Positions 8,136 through 22,665 of a DNA stretch of 64,000 nt are shown one piece after another (positions within the stretch are counted from its first letter, which is position 1; every line of letters begins with the position of its first letter). The stretch is from the NCBI GenBank assembly GCA_027482185.1, contig JAIXWF010000022.1, forward strand, positions 124,001-188,000. Direction: 5' to 3'. The notes below the pieces were generated by a model. That model ran no database searches, was not told the DNA's origin, and saw only the letters and a list, made by a program, of their open reading frames with translations. Position numbers and translations under genes: made by a program. The stretch comes from Opitutaceae bacterium. Its GTDB lineage: Bacteria; Verrucomicrobiota; Verrucomicrobiia; Opitutales; Opitutaceae.

Positions 8136-9092
8136 ATGTTTTCGCTGCTCGCCGTGCTTGATGTGATGCCGATCTGGGCGTGGGTCGGTTTCTTCGTGTT
8201 CATCGCCGCGATGCTCGCGCTCGATCTCGGGGTCTTCCAGCGCGATTCGCACGAGGTGAAGATGAAGGAGGCGCTGGTCTGGTGCGGCGTGTGGTTCGCG
8301 CTGGCGATGGGCTTCAACGCGCTGGTGTGGCACTGGCGCGGGCCGGAGCTCGGGCAGCAGTTCCTCGCTTCCTACCTGATCGAGCTCTGCCTGAGCATCG
8401 ACAACGTCTTCGTCTTCATCCTCGTCTTCGCGTACTTCAAGGTGCCGTCGAAATGGCAGCACCGCGTGCTGTTCTGGGGCATCATCGGCGCGGTGGTGAT
8501 GCGCGCGGTGTTCATTCTGGTCGGCGTCAGCGTGATCCAGCGCTTCCATTGGGTGCTGTATATCTTCGGCGCGTTTCTCGTGTACACCGGCATCAAGATG
8601 GCGCTGCCGGGCAAGGACGAGGAGGTGCATCCCGAGAACAATCCCGTGGTGAAACTGTTCCGCCGCTTCTATCCCGTGGCGCCGCACAACGAACACGGCC
8701 ATTTCTTCACGCAGCACCAGGGCCGCCGCATGGCGACGCCGCTCTTCATCGTGCTGATCGTGATCGAGACGACGGATGTCGTCTTCGCCCTCGATTCGAT
8801 CCCGGCGGTGCTCGCGATCACCAAGGACGGATTCGTGGCGCTGACCTCGAACATCTTCGCGATCCTCGGCCTGCGGTCGCTCTACTTCGCGCTCAACGGC
8901 ATCATGCAGCTCTTCCGTTTCCTCAAGGTCGGGCTCGCCTTCATCCTCGTGTTCATCGGCGTGAAGATGCTGATCGAGCATTGGTTCAAAGTTTCGACGA
9001 CGACCTCGCTGGCCGTCATCGGCAGCGTGCTGACGGTGTCCGTGCTGATGTCGGTCCTGATCAAGGCCGCGCCGCAAAAGAAGTCGCATTGA
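8136..9092 (+). CDS. TerC/Alx-family integral membrane protein
   Basis: About 318 residues from the ATG at 8136; an in-frame GTG at 8118 would add six residues. It aligns by eye along its whole length with Alx/TerC: the acidic helix text YLIELCLSIDNVFVFILVF, then WVLYIFGAFLVYTGIKMAL and TDVVFALDSIPAVLAIT, with conserved Asp residues in the membrane. Family knowledge: Alx/TerC proteins are multi-spanning transporters linked to manganese export and metal or tellurite homeostasis. No yybP-ykoY-like leader is recognisable in the 110 bp upstream. The gene is convergent with the hsp20 pair and followed by a strong hairpin. Confidence 0.9.
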   Translation: MFSLLAVLDVMPIWAWVGFFVFIAAMLALDLGVFQRDSHEVKMKEALVWCGVWFALAMGFNALVWHWRGPELGQQFLASYLIELCLSIDNVFVFILVFAYFKVPSKWQHRVLFWGIIGAVVMRAVFILVGVSVIQRFHWVLYIFGAFLVYTGIKMALPGKDEEVHPENNPVVKLFRRFYPVAPHNEHGHFFTQHQGRRMATPLFIVLIVIETTDVVFALDSIPAVLAITKDGFVALTSNIFAILGLRSLYFALNGIMQLFRFLKVGLAFILVFIGVKMLIEHWFKVSTTTSLAVIGSVLTVSVLMSVLIKAAPQKKSH

Positions 9093-9126
9093 CGCCGGCC
9101 GGCCCCGTCCCGCGGGGCCGCGAAAA

Positions 9127-9153
9127 CGCCGGGTGCAGCGGCTGCACCCGGCG
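9127..9153. terminator. 12-bp perfect hairpin between convergent terC-like and hsp20 genes
   Basis: CGCCGGGTGCAG (9127-9138) pairs with CTGCACCCGGCG (9142-9153) around a CGG loop. No U-tract is present on either strand, so it may act bidirectionally with Rho or as a 3' stabiliser. Confidence 0.6.
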
Positions 9154-9193
9154 GTTGGGTTCTGCGGATCCCGCGGCCGCGGGAAGGAAACGT

Positions 9194-9613
9194 TCAGGCG
9201 ACGGCGATGCGGCGCGGCTTGACCGCGCCGGCCTTCGGGAGCGAGAGGCGGAGGACGCCGTCGTTCAACTCGGCCGCGATGCGGTCGGTGTCGACCGTGC
9301 GGTCGTGGGCCAGCACGAGTTCGAACGTCTCGTCGCCGGATTCCCGATACAGCGGCGTCCAGCCGGCGGGCCGCGACCAGGCGCGGCGGCCGACGACGCG
9401 GATTTCGTCCGCGGACGCCGTCAGATCGAGGCCGGTCTTGGCGACGCCGGGCAGATGCACGGTGACGGCATAGGCCTCGGGCGTTTCGCGCACCTGGTAG
9501 ACCGGCTTCACGGTCGGGCCGAGGTCGGCGGGCGCGGTCTCGGCGACCGGCGCGGGCGCGGCGGGCTCGGCGTTGCGGTTGAGGGCAGGGAGGATGGATT
9601 GGAGAAGGGACAT
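9194..9613 (-). CDS. Hsp20 small heat-shock protein (second of pair)
   Basis: 139 residues. A short variable N-terminal arm is rich in Ala/Pro, then an alpha-crystallin domain runs from about residue 38 (VYQVRETPEAYAVTVHLPGV) to the C-terminal strand motif DGVLRLSLPKA and a basic tail RRIAV. Family role: ATP-independent holdase for unfolding proteins in the cytoplasm. It starts 35 bp after the stop of the other hsp20 gene, so co-transcription is likely. It is clearly diverged from its neighbour, including an insertion (SRPAGWTPLYRESGDE) before the dimerisation strand region. Confidence 0.9.
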   Translation of the reverse strand: MSLLQSILPALNRNAEPAAPAPVAETAPADLGPTVKPVYQVRETPEAYAVTVHLPGVAKTGLDLTASADEIRVVGRRAWSRPAGWTPLYRESGDETFELVLAHDRTVDTDRIAAELNDGVLRLSLPKAGAVKPRRIAVA

Positions 9614-9648
9614 GGCGGGAGGGAAGGTTGGAGGTGGATGGGACGGGT

Positions 9649-10098
9649 TTACTGGACGCTGATCGCGATCTTCTTCGGCTTGGCCTCTTCGCGCTTCGGG
9701 AGCGTGACGGTGAGGATGCCGTTTTCGTAATGGGCGGAGATCTTGTCGGTCTGGACGGCGTCCGAGACGGTGACGGAGCGGGTGAACGCGACCGACTGCT
9801 CGGGCTGGCCGTCGCGGGCGGGCGTCTTGCGGGCGGCGGTGATGGTCAGGTAGCCGTCGACCAGCTCGACGTTGACGTCGGCGCGGTTGACGCCGGGGAG
9901 TTCGGCGCGGACGTAGGTGTTGTCCTTGTCCTCGTACAGATCGACCGGGAAGCGCTGCGGCTGGGCCGCGGCGGCGAGGTCGGTGACGGTGGAGGCGAAC
10001 CAGCGGTCGATCTCGTTTTCGAGTCCGGCCCACGGGGAGCGGGCGAAGACGGGCGAGAAGGAACGGGCGGTCGGATAGGTGTAGCGGATGAGTCTCAT
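9649..10098 (-). CDS. Hsp20 small heat-shock protein (first of pair)
   Basis: 149 residues. An aromatic N-terminal arm (NEIDRWF) is followed by an alpha-crystallin domain with the hallmark ELPGVNRADVNVEL, a VAFTRSVTV strand and the terminal NGILTVTLPK motif, then an I-x-I type tail (KKIAISVQ). A good Shine-Dalgarno (AGGAGA) lies about ten bases before the ATG. It heads a two-gene chaperone operon with the paralogue at 9194. I looked for CIRCE in the 210-bp divergent gap upstream and did not see it. Confidence 0.93.
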   Translation of the reverse strand: MRLIRYTYPTARSFSPVFARSPWAGLENEIDRWFASTVTDLAAAAQPQRFPVDLYEDKDNTYVRAELPGVNRADVNVELVDGYLTITAARKTPARDGQPEQSVAFTRSVTVSDAVQTDKISAHYENGILTVTLPKREEAKPKKIAISVQ

Positions 10099-10308
10099 GG
10101 TATGGGTTCTCCTGTGAGTGGATGGTTGGTGACGCACCTCTTGCATCCCGCGGACCAAGCGCGTGCCGGTCCTTAAGTGGCGCGGCGACGGCAGTTTGCC
10201 GCCGGCGGTCCGCGGCTGCACCGGGCCGATGCGTCACAGACTGTGCCGTCGCACCCGGAAAAATCGTCGCGCCGGGCCGGCATTCCGTGCTGCTGTGGCG
10301 GTTTTGGC

Positions 10309-11478
10309 ATGAGCTCCTTCGATTTCGACACCGTCCCGCAACGCCTCGGCACCGATTCCCAGAAATGGCAGAAGTACGCCGGCCGCGATATCCTGCCCCT
10401 GTGGGTGGCCGACATGGACTTCAAGTCGCCGCCGGCGGTGATGGCGGCGCTGCACGCGCGGGTCGACGCAGGCATTTTCGGCTACGCCCGGCCGGTGAAG
10501 TCGACGGTCGACGCGATCGTCGAGGCGATGGCGCGGCGTTACGGTTGGGAAATTGATCCGGCGTGGATCGTGTGGCTGCCGGGTCTCGTCGTCGGACTCA
10601 ACGTCACCGCCCAGGCCTTCGCGGAGCCGGGCGACGAAGTGCTCACGCTGTCCCCCGTTTATCCGCCGTTCATGAGCGCGCCGAAGAACAGCGCGCGGGC
10701 ATCGGTGAGCGTGCCGTTTGTCCTGCAGCCGGGCACGGGCCGCGCGGACGGCACCTGGACGATCGATTGGGAGGCGTTGGAAAAGGCCGTCACGCCGCGG
10801 ACGAAGCTCTTCTACCTTTGCAATCCGCACAACCCGCTCGCGCGCGTGTGGCGCCGCGACGAACTCGTGCGGCTGGCGGCGTTCTGCGAGCGGCACGACT
10901 TGGTGCTGTGTTCCGACGAGATCCATTGCGACCTCATCCTCGATCCGGCGCTGCCGCATCTGCCGACGGCGAAGGTGGCGCCGGAGATCGCGGCGCGGAC
11001 CGTGACGCTGATGGCGCCGAGCAAGACCTACAACGTGCCGGGCCTCGGCACGTCGTTCGCGATCATCCCGGACGCGGAGCGACGCACGCGTTTCCTGCGG
11101 GCGACGTCCGGCATCGTGGCGGAAGTGACGAGCCTCGGCTTCACGGCCTGCGAGGCGGCCTACCGCGACGGCGAGGCGTGGCGCCAAGGGCTGCTGGCGT
11201 ACCTGCGGGGCAACCGCGACTACCTGCTCGAAACGATCGCGCGCGAATTGCCCGGCGTGCACGTCGAGGCGCCGGTGGAGGCGACGTATTTGCTTTGGCT
11301 CAACGTGGCGGCGCTCCGATGGGAGAACCCAATTGCGCACCTCGAAAAGCACGGCCTCGGGTTGAGCGACGGCGCGGCGTTCGGCGCGGCGCGCGGGACG
11401 CACGTGCGGCTGAACTTCGGCTGCCCGCGGGCCACGCTGGTCGAGGCGATGCGGCGCTTCCGCGCGGCGCTGGGTTGA
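10309..11478 (+). CDS. patB: MalY/PatB-type PLP-dependent C-S lyase / aminotransferase
   Basis: 389 residues, the usual length for the family. The N terminus PLWVADMDFKSPPAV is characteristic of MalY/PatB. Further fold-type I landmarks are FYLCNPHNPLARVW, LVLCSDEIHCDL (Asp binding the pyridine nitrogen) and the Schiff-base lysine, Lys239, in APSKTYNVPGL. The family reaction is beta-elimination on cystathionine or cysteine conjugates giving pyruvate, ammonia and a thiol; some members also repress maltose genes. It acts in the cytoplasm. It stands alone, divergent from the hsp20 operon, and its 3' end faces a heptad-array element. Confidence 0.9.
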   Translation: MSSFDFDTVPQRLGTDSQKWQKYAGRDILPLWVADMDFKSPPAVMAALHARVDAGIFGYARPVKSTVDAIVEAMARRYGWEIDPAWIVWLPGLVVGLNVTAQAFAEPGDEVLTLSPVYPPFMSAPKNSARASVSVPFVLQPGTGRADGTWTIDWEALEKAVTPRTKLFYLCNPHNPLARVWRRDELVRLAAFCERHDLVLCSDEIHCDLILDPALPHLPTAKVAPEIAARTVTLMAPSKTYNVPGLGTSFAIIPDAERRTRFLRATSGIVAEVTSLGFTACEAAYRDGEAWRQGLLAYLRGNRDYLLETIARELPGVHVEAPVEATYLLWLNVAALRWENPIAHLEKHGLGLSDGAAFGAARGTHVRLNFGCPRATLVEAMRRFRAALG

Positions 11479-11483
11479 AGGGC

Positions 11484-11557
11484 GGTTGAGAGTTGAGAGC
11501 TGAGAGTTGAGAGATCGATCCGGCGGAATTCCGATTCAGCTCTCAACTCTCAACTCC
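11484..11557. repeat. inverted 7-bp-period arrays (GAGTTGA family)
   Basis: The left arm 11484-11516 consists of GGTTGAGAGTTGAGAGCTGA-type heptads. The right arm 11535-11557 is the inverse (CAGCTCTCAACTCTCAACTC). The loop holds GATCGATCCGGCGGAATTCC. It lies between the convergent patB-like gene and the small membrane protein gene. The left arm carries TGA every seven bases on the plus strand. Confidence 0.88.
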
Positions 11558-11569
11558 ACCGGCCGCCGC

Positions 11570-11977
11570 CTAAAGCCGGCGCCAGGCCATCACCGAGAGC
11601 GAGAGCAGAAGTCCGATGCGGATCGCGCCTTCGAAGGTGAGGATCACGAGGATCCATTTCAGGGGACTGCCGCGGCGGAGGGAGTAGCCGATGAGCGTGA
11701 TGATGAGCAGACCGAGACCATGGATGCGGCCGAACTGCACCGTGAGGAGCAGGGCCATCCACGCCCAGTAGCCCAGCAGGGTAACGCTCCAGACAAAGGC
11801 CGTGGGTTCGCCGAGGCCGAGGGTGCGCGGGTCGGCGCCGCGGGCGATCTGCTTGATGCCGAGGTAGCGTTCGCTGAGCACAAGCTGCCAGATCTCGAAG
11901 ATCAAAAACAGCGGGGCGAAGGCGACGAGGACGGACACGACCGGAGCAAACCGCGGCGTGCGCGGCAGGGGAAGCAT
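11570..11977 (-). CDS. small integral membrane protein, 135 aa, unknown function
   Basis: 135 residues with four probable membrane helices: VVSVLVAFAPLFLIFEIWQL near 13-32, a segment around AFVWSVTLLGYWAWMALLL near 59-77, HGLGLLIITLIGYSL near 86-100, and LVILTFEGAIRIGLLLSL near 110-127. Both termini carry basic residues. I do not recognise the family and no catalytic motif is visible. The gene is bounded on both sides by heptad arrays (11484-11557 and 11990-12052). Confidence 0.65.
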   Translation of the reverse strand: MLPLPRTPRFAPVVSVLVAFAPLFLIFEIWQLVLSERYLGIKQIARGADPRTLGLGEPTAFVWSVTLLGYWAWMALLLTVQFGRIHGLGLLIITLIGYSLRRGSPLKWILVILTFEGAIRIGLLLSLSVMAWRRL

Positions 11978-11987
11978 GAAGCTGAAG

Positions 11988-13138
<1,151 letters not shown>

Positions 13139-13260
13139 GCCGAACAATCCGGCACTTCACGGCGTGGACAGGGGCAGGCAACGCCGATTCCAGCTTGCGG
13201 CGCCCGACAGTCAGAATCCGGGCCGCGCCGGCGACCGCGCAAATTCGCCGAACCCCTACC

Positions 13261-15675
13261 ATGACCCACCGTTCCCGGCGCTCGACGCGCCATCCGTTGA
13301 CCGCGGCCGCGACCGCGTTTGCCCTCGTTGCCACGGCGTCCGCCCAGCCCGCCGCGCCGGCCGCCGCTCCCGCCAAGCCCAAGGAGGACGCGGTGATGCT
13401 CGCCCAGTTCGTCATCACCGAAAACGCCGCCAATCCCTACCAATCGCAGCAGGCGCTCTCGGCCTCGCGCGTGGCGATGGCCGTGCAGGACATCCCGCAG
13501 ACAATCTCCGTGGTGCCGCGCGAGTTCATCGTCGACACCGGCGCGAACCGCATGCTCGACGCCGCGAAGTACGTCACGCCGATCGTCGAGAACACGCTGC
13601 CCTTCGGCGGCGACCGCTACACGATCCGCGGCTTCCAGGTTTCCGCCGAGTTCATCGACGGCACGATGATCTCCGGCGCGGACGGCTACAGCATGTCCCA
13701 GTCGACGGCCAACATCGAGCGCCTCGAGATCATCAAGGGCCCGAATTCCATCCTCGTCCCCGGCGGCAGCCCCGGCGGCGTGATGAACCCGATCACGAAG
13801 TCGCCGCTCTCGAAGAACGCCGCGTCGATCACGGTCGGCGCCTCGAATTACTCGGGCAATACCTTCGACCTCGATTACAACCGCGTGCTCACGAAGGACG
13901 GCCGCGCCGCCATGCGCCTCGTGTATTCGCTGTGGCGCGTCGACTACTACATCAAGGGCCAGTACCGGAACGGCTACGAATTGGCGCCGTCGTTTTCCTA
14001 CCAGCTGTCGCCCGCGCACAAGCTGACCCTCAAGGCCGACTTCGTGCAGAACCGCGAGACCAACCTCGGCGGCCTGCCCATCGACCCGAGCGTCGGCGGC
14101 ACGAGCTACGCCCGCATCCCGCGCGGCCTCCCGCGCGACTGGCAGTTCGGCGACAAGACCGACACGCGCCACCGTTCCACCGAGCGCGTCAGCGCCGAGC
14201 TGCTCTCGACCCTCGGCGACCACGTGACGTCCCGCCTCTACGTGATGGGCGACCACATCCGCCGCTACGACATCGGCGGCACCTCCGCCGGCCTGACCAA
14301 CGCCGGCGGCGGCAGCCGCAATCCGTTCACCGGCCTCTACGAGCCCGGCGTCAACTGGAACACCGCCGCCTTCAACGCCAACGGCGCCGTCGCCCTCGTC
14401 GGCACGCCCGCGCCGGTCACCGATCCCTCGACCTGGATCTACGTCCGCAACGTCGGCAAGAACGACCTCGAGTACACCGAGGGCCACGTGAAGAACGACT
14501 ACGCGGCCACCTTCGAGACGCCGTTCCTCAAGAGCACCACGCTCGCGGGCTTCGCCGCCAACACGTCCAAGGTCCGCTGGCGCACGCCGGCCTCGGCCTC
14601 CCGGCCGCCGGTCCCCGCCAACAACCTCGGCTCCATCACGTATCCGGGTTATGTGTATCCGCCGATCCTCCCCGGCTTCACCACGCAGGGCCTCGGCACC
14701 GACCGCACCGGCAAGCAGGACGATCTCCAGATCTTCCTCTACGAAACGCTCGGCCTCTGGAAGGACCGCCTGCAGGTGTCCGGCGGCGTGTCGCGTTTCT
14801 TCGGCACGCTGGCGCGCACCGACAACACCGGCACCGCGATCAATCCCGCCTTCCCGAATTCCCCGGCCTACAACCTGACGAACAACGCCACCTCCTTCGG
14901 CGTCGTCGCCAAGCCGATCAAGGAAGTCTCGTTCTTCTTCAGCCGCAACACGACCGGCAGCACGATGCCCGGCTCGCTCAACGCCGGCGTCACCGATCCG
15001 GCGCTCAAGCTCGCGACCGGCGGCCAACGCGAGTACGGCATCAAGACGTCGTTCCTCGAGGGCCGGCTCACGACCTCGCTCGCGTACTTCGATATCGCGC
15101 AGAAGAACACCTCGGTCACGAATTCGGAGTTCTTCCGTCTCCAGGCGCTGGGCCAGTCGACGGCGGGCCTGCCGCAGTTCCTGCTCTTCGACCTGAATTC
15201 CAAGGGCTGGGAATTCGAGGCCACGTACTCGGTCGGCAAGAACTTCACGATCCTCGGCAACTTCTCCGACGTGAAGATCCGCCAGCCCGTGACCAACGTC
15301 CGCCTCCGCGGCGTGCCCGACAAGTCCTACGCCGTTTACGCCGATTACCGTTTCACGACCGGCCCGCTGACGGGCTGGGGCGCGAACGTCGGCGTCGACT
15401 ACAAGGGCGACGTCGCCGGCGAGAACGCGTCCGGCTACACCACGACGCGCCCGCTGCCGACCGGCCCGGCCTTCGTGCCCGTGCAGCCGTCCTTCCTCGT
15501 CGAAGGCCGCACGCTGGTGAACGCCGGTCTCACCTACCGCCGCGGCCAGTGGTCCGGCGCGCTCATGCTGCACAACGCCCTCGACAAGGAGTACATCCTT
15601 GCCGCCGGCAGCCGCGGTGCCGTGACCGTCGGCACGCCGCGCGACTGGAAGGCGTCCGTCACGTACAAGTTCTGA
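13261..15675 (+). CDS. TonB-dependent outer-membrane receptor (siderophore-receptor-like)
   Basis: 804 residues. A signal peptide (ATAFALVATASAQ) and a short linker with the TonB-box-like region (AVMLAQFVITENAANPY) precede a plug domain with VAMAVQDIPQTISVVPREF, a FhuA/FecA-type signature. The usual ERLEIIKGPNSIL plug motif follows, and a large beta-barrel ends in aromatic residues (SVTYKF). Family role: energised uptake of iron chelates or other ligands across the outer membrane. The substrate cannot be read. The divergent LacI-type regulator hints at a carbohydrate-linked ligand rather than iron, but that is inference. The gene ends in a strong intrinsic terminator. Confidence 0.92.
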   Translation: MTHRSRRSTRHPLTAAATAFALVATASAQPAAPAAAPAKPKEDAVMLAQFVITENAANPYQSQQALSASRVAMAVQDIPQTISVVPREFIVDTGANRMLDAAKYVTPIVENTLPFGGDRYTIRGFQVSAEFIDGTMISGADGYSMSQSTANIERLEIIKGPNSILVPGGSPGGVMNPITKSPLSKNAASITVGASNYSGNTFDLDYNRVLTKDGRAAMRLVYSLWRVDYYIKGQYRNGYELAPSFSYQLSPAHKLTLKADFVQNRETNLGGLPIDPSVGGTSYARIPRGLPRDWQFGDKTDTRHRSTERVSAELLSTLGDHVTSRLYVMGDHIRRYDIGGTSAGLTNAGGGSRNPFTGLYEPGVNWNTAAFNANGAVALVGTPAPVTDPSTWIYVRNVGKNDLEYTEGHVKNDYAATFETPFLKSTTLAGFAANTSKVRWRTPASASRPPVPANNLGSITYPGYVYPPILPGFTTQGLGTDRTGKQDDLQIFLYETLGLWKDRLQVSGGVSRFFGTLARTDNTGTAINPAFPNSPAYNLTNNATSFGVVAKPIKEVSFFFSRNTTGSTMPGSLNAGVTDPALKLATGGQREYGIKTSFLEGRLTTSLAYFDIAQKNTSVTNSEFFRLQALGQSTAGLPQFLLFDLNSKGWEFEATYSVGKNFTILGNFSDVKIRQPVTNVRLRGVPDKSYAVYADYRFTTGPLTGWGANVGVDYKGDVAGENASGYTTTRPLPTGPAFVPVQPSFLVEGRTLVNAGLTYRRGQWSGALMLHNALDKEYILAAGSRGAVTVGTPRDWKASVTYKF

Positions 15676-15718
15676 GGTTCTAGACTTGGTCAGCAGACGC
15701 GCCGCGCGAGCGGCGCCG

Positions 15719-15758
15719 GCCGGGATGCGGAGTGGTTCCCGCATCCCGGTCTTTTTTT
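15719..15758 (+). terminator. intrinsic terminator after the TonB receptor gene
   Basis: CCGGGATGCGG (15720-15730) pairs with CCGCATCCCGG (15739-15749), followed by TCTTTTTTT. This is a classical Rho-independent terminator for the plus strand. Confidence 0.92.
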
Positions 15759-15834
15759 ATCCGGACTTGCGGCCCGCCCGGCGGCGCCGGTTTGCTGGCA
15801 GTATCGGCTGAGGCGTCGTTCCAGCCCCCACCCC

Positions 15835-17969
15835 ATGACGCTATCCGCGCTGCTTTCCGTTTTCCGGCGCCGCCCCTGGCGGCTGGTTCTGCTTGGGCTG
15901 GTCACCGTGCTGGTGTGGTGCGCCCATTACGACCGTTGGTCGTGGGCGGCGTGGCAGCTGCCGACCGACTACGAGGGCGACGCCCCGGAGGTGCTCGCCG
16001 AAATCAGGGCCGCCTCCGAGGGGGCGATCGGCCCGTTGCAGCCCAAAGTGGTGGATCGGCTCGGGGCCCCGTTCGGGGCGCATTGGAACGGCTATCCCAC
16101 CCCCGAAAAACCCCTCCTGGGACTGCTGGGCGGGCTCGCGCGCCGCTTCGGGGTTTTTGCCGCGGCCAATTTCGGCATGGTTTTGGCGCAGGTGCTCGCC
16201 GCGCTTTCTTTCTTCGGGGTCGCGCGGTGGCTGCGTTGCCGCTGGGAATGGGCCTTCGCGGGGGCGTTGCTGTTTGCGTTCTCGTACCACACGTTTCACC
16301 GGGGGCTGGCGCACTTCTTCGTGGCCATCAGCTGGACGGTGCCGTTGGGCGTGCTCGCCGCCGGATTGGTCGCGCGGAGCCGCCGCCTTGGCTGGGGCCG
16401 GCCGACGGCGTGGTTTTGTCTCGCCACCGCCGCGGTGCTCGGGGCCGGCAACCCCTACAACCTCTTCTTTTGGCTGCAGCTGATGGGCTGGGCGCTGCTG
16501 TTCCAGTGGGTCGGCGGCAAGCGCCGCGAAAATTTGGCGATCGGCCTGGCGGCCATGGCGGTGGCGGTGGCCACCTTCTTCCTCGCGAACATCGAGTATT
16601 GGATCCACGTGCAGGAGCCGGAAGCTCTGCCGTTGGTGACGCGCAATTACGCGGGGACCGAGATGTATGCGCTGAAGCCGATGGAGATGCTGATCCCGCC
16701 GATTTTCCACCGGTGGGATGCGGTGGCGTTTCTCGGCCAGCGATACGTGCGCTGGTCCATTTGGCGGGGCGAAGTGTTTTTCCCCTATCTCGGCTTGGTC
16801 GGGATCGCGGGCCTGTTGCTGCTGCTGGCCGGGGCGGTGCGCCGGCTGCTGCAGGGCCGCCGCGTGCCCGGCGCTGCCATGTCGGTGGGTTGGCTGGTCG
16901 TCTACGCGACCGTCGGCGGTATCACCAATCTGGTGGCGCTGATGATGGAGGTACAGGTCTTCCGGGCGACGAATCGGGTGGCCATTTTTGTCTCGGCGAT
17001 CGTCCTGCTTTACCTGATGCGGCGATTGTCGGGTTGGACGGCGGCATGGCCCGCCGGTTGGCGGTTGGGTTTGGCGGCGGGACTCGGGGGCTTCGGACTG
17101 TTGGATCAGATTCCGCGCGCGGTGCCGGCAGCGGATCGGGCGGAGATCGCGGCCCGCGTCGCCTCCGATCTGGATTTGGGCCGGCGAATGGAGGCCGCCT
17201 TGGGGCCGCACGCGCTGGTTTTCCAGCTGCCGGTGATGGGTTTTCCCGAAGTGGTCCCGCCGGGGAAGTTGTCGGACTACGAGCTGTTTCGTCCCTATCT
17301 GACGACCGAGACGCTGCGCTTCAGCTACGGCGCCGCAAAGTTCCGCGCGCGGAGCCGATGGCAGCGGGACCTGGAGAACGTGCCGCCGGCGACGCTCGTG
17401 AAACGGCTGGAAAGCTACGGGTTCGCAGCGATTCATCTGAACCGGAAGGGCTACGAAGATCGCGCGGACCAACTTTTGCGTGAGCTGGCAGGCCTCGGCT
17501 ACGAAAAGAGAATCGAAGGCGCGCGCGGGCATCAGGTCGTGATTCCGCTGCGGCCGGTGCCGTTGCCGAAATGGCCGCTCGGGCGCAGCCTGACGTTCGG
17601 CCAAGGCTGGCATCCGCGGGCGCCCGACGGCGTGCGCTGGGCCAACGACGACGCCGTGATTTCCTACCACAATCCGTATCCCGTGCCCTTGCCGGTCGAG
17701 CTGAAGCTGGTGCTGGAGGGAATCGATCGCCGGCGCGTGACGCTGGCTTGGGAAGAGAAGGTCGTCCGGACCTTCGAGATCGGGCGGGGGGAGCGGACTC
17801 CGGTCCAGCTCGACCGGTTCGAACTGCAGCCGGGTGTGAACCACTTCTATCTCACGTCGGATCGCGCTGCCGTCCGGCTGGGGTCCGGACGCTACCAGCT
17901 GCGGACTTTCGGCCTGCGGGAATCGGGGATCAGGGCGGTAGGCGCGCCGCCCCGGCGTTCGGATCCCGC

Positions 17970-17976
<7 letters not shown>
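15835..17976 (+). CDS. large polytopic membrane protein, GT-C-like, unknown function
   Basis: 713 residues. About eleven or twelve hydrophobic helices occupy residues 15-440, then a roughly 270-residue soluble C-terminal domain faces the periplasm by prediction. After the first helix there is an acidic loop (DYEGDAPEVLAEI) and a conserved-looking HWNGYPTPEKPLLGL, an arrangement similar to GT-C glycosyltransferases such as Wzy/YfhO-like proteins. I cannot assign a substrate. It stands alone with its own start 160 bp after the upstream gene. Its stop overlaps the stop of the convergent ggt gene by 7 bp. Confidence 0.7.
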
Positions 17977-19760
<1,784 letters not shown>

Positions 19761-19852
19761 GCGGGCAATAAGAGAAGCCGGACCGCGCAAGGCAAACGTC
19801 CGGCGCGAGGGCTGACGGCTGGAAATTCGGCGGGTTTCGGCTTTGGTTGCGC

Positions 19853-19884
19853 GGTGCCGGCTCCGAACCCCGCGGGCCGGCACC
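19853..19884 (+). promoter_or_regulatory. leader hairpin before the second TonB receptor
   Basis: GGTGCCGGC (19853-19861) pairs with GCCGGCACC (19876-19884), 13 bases before the ATG. There is no U-tract. It could shape translation initiation; no known RNA family is recognised. Confidence 0.4.
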
Positions 19885-19897
19885 CACCACCGCAACC

Positions 19898-22561
<2,664 letters not shown>

Positions 22562-22586
22562 GCCGGCCGGGCGATTCGATCTTGCG

Positions 22587-22620
22587 CGGGGCGGACTTCG
22601 GTCCGCCCCGTTTTTTTTTT
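22587..22620 (+). terminator. intrinsic terminator with TTCG tetraloop
   Basis: CGGGGCGGAC (22587-22596) and GTCCGCCCCG (22601-22610) flank a TTCG loop, followed by ten T residues. It ends the second TonB receptor transcript. Confidence 0.95.
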
Positions 22621-22665
22621 GCGGCCTTGCGGCCCGGCGGGACGGGGCCTCCACTCCCCGCCACC

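Noticed and set aside
10099-10308. CIRCE operator or ROSE-type thermometer before the hsp20 operon
   Set aside because: No TTAGCACTC-type inverted repeat and no ROSE-like U/GG pairing at the Shine-Dalgarno were found.
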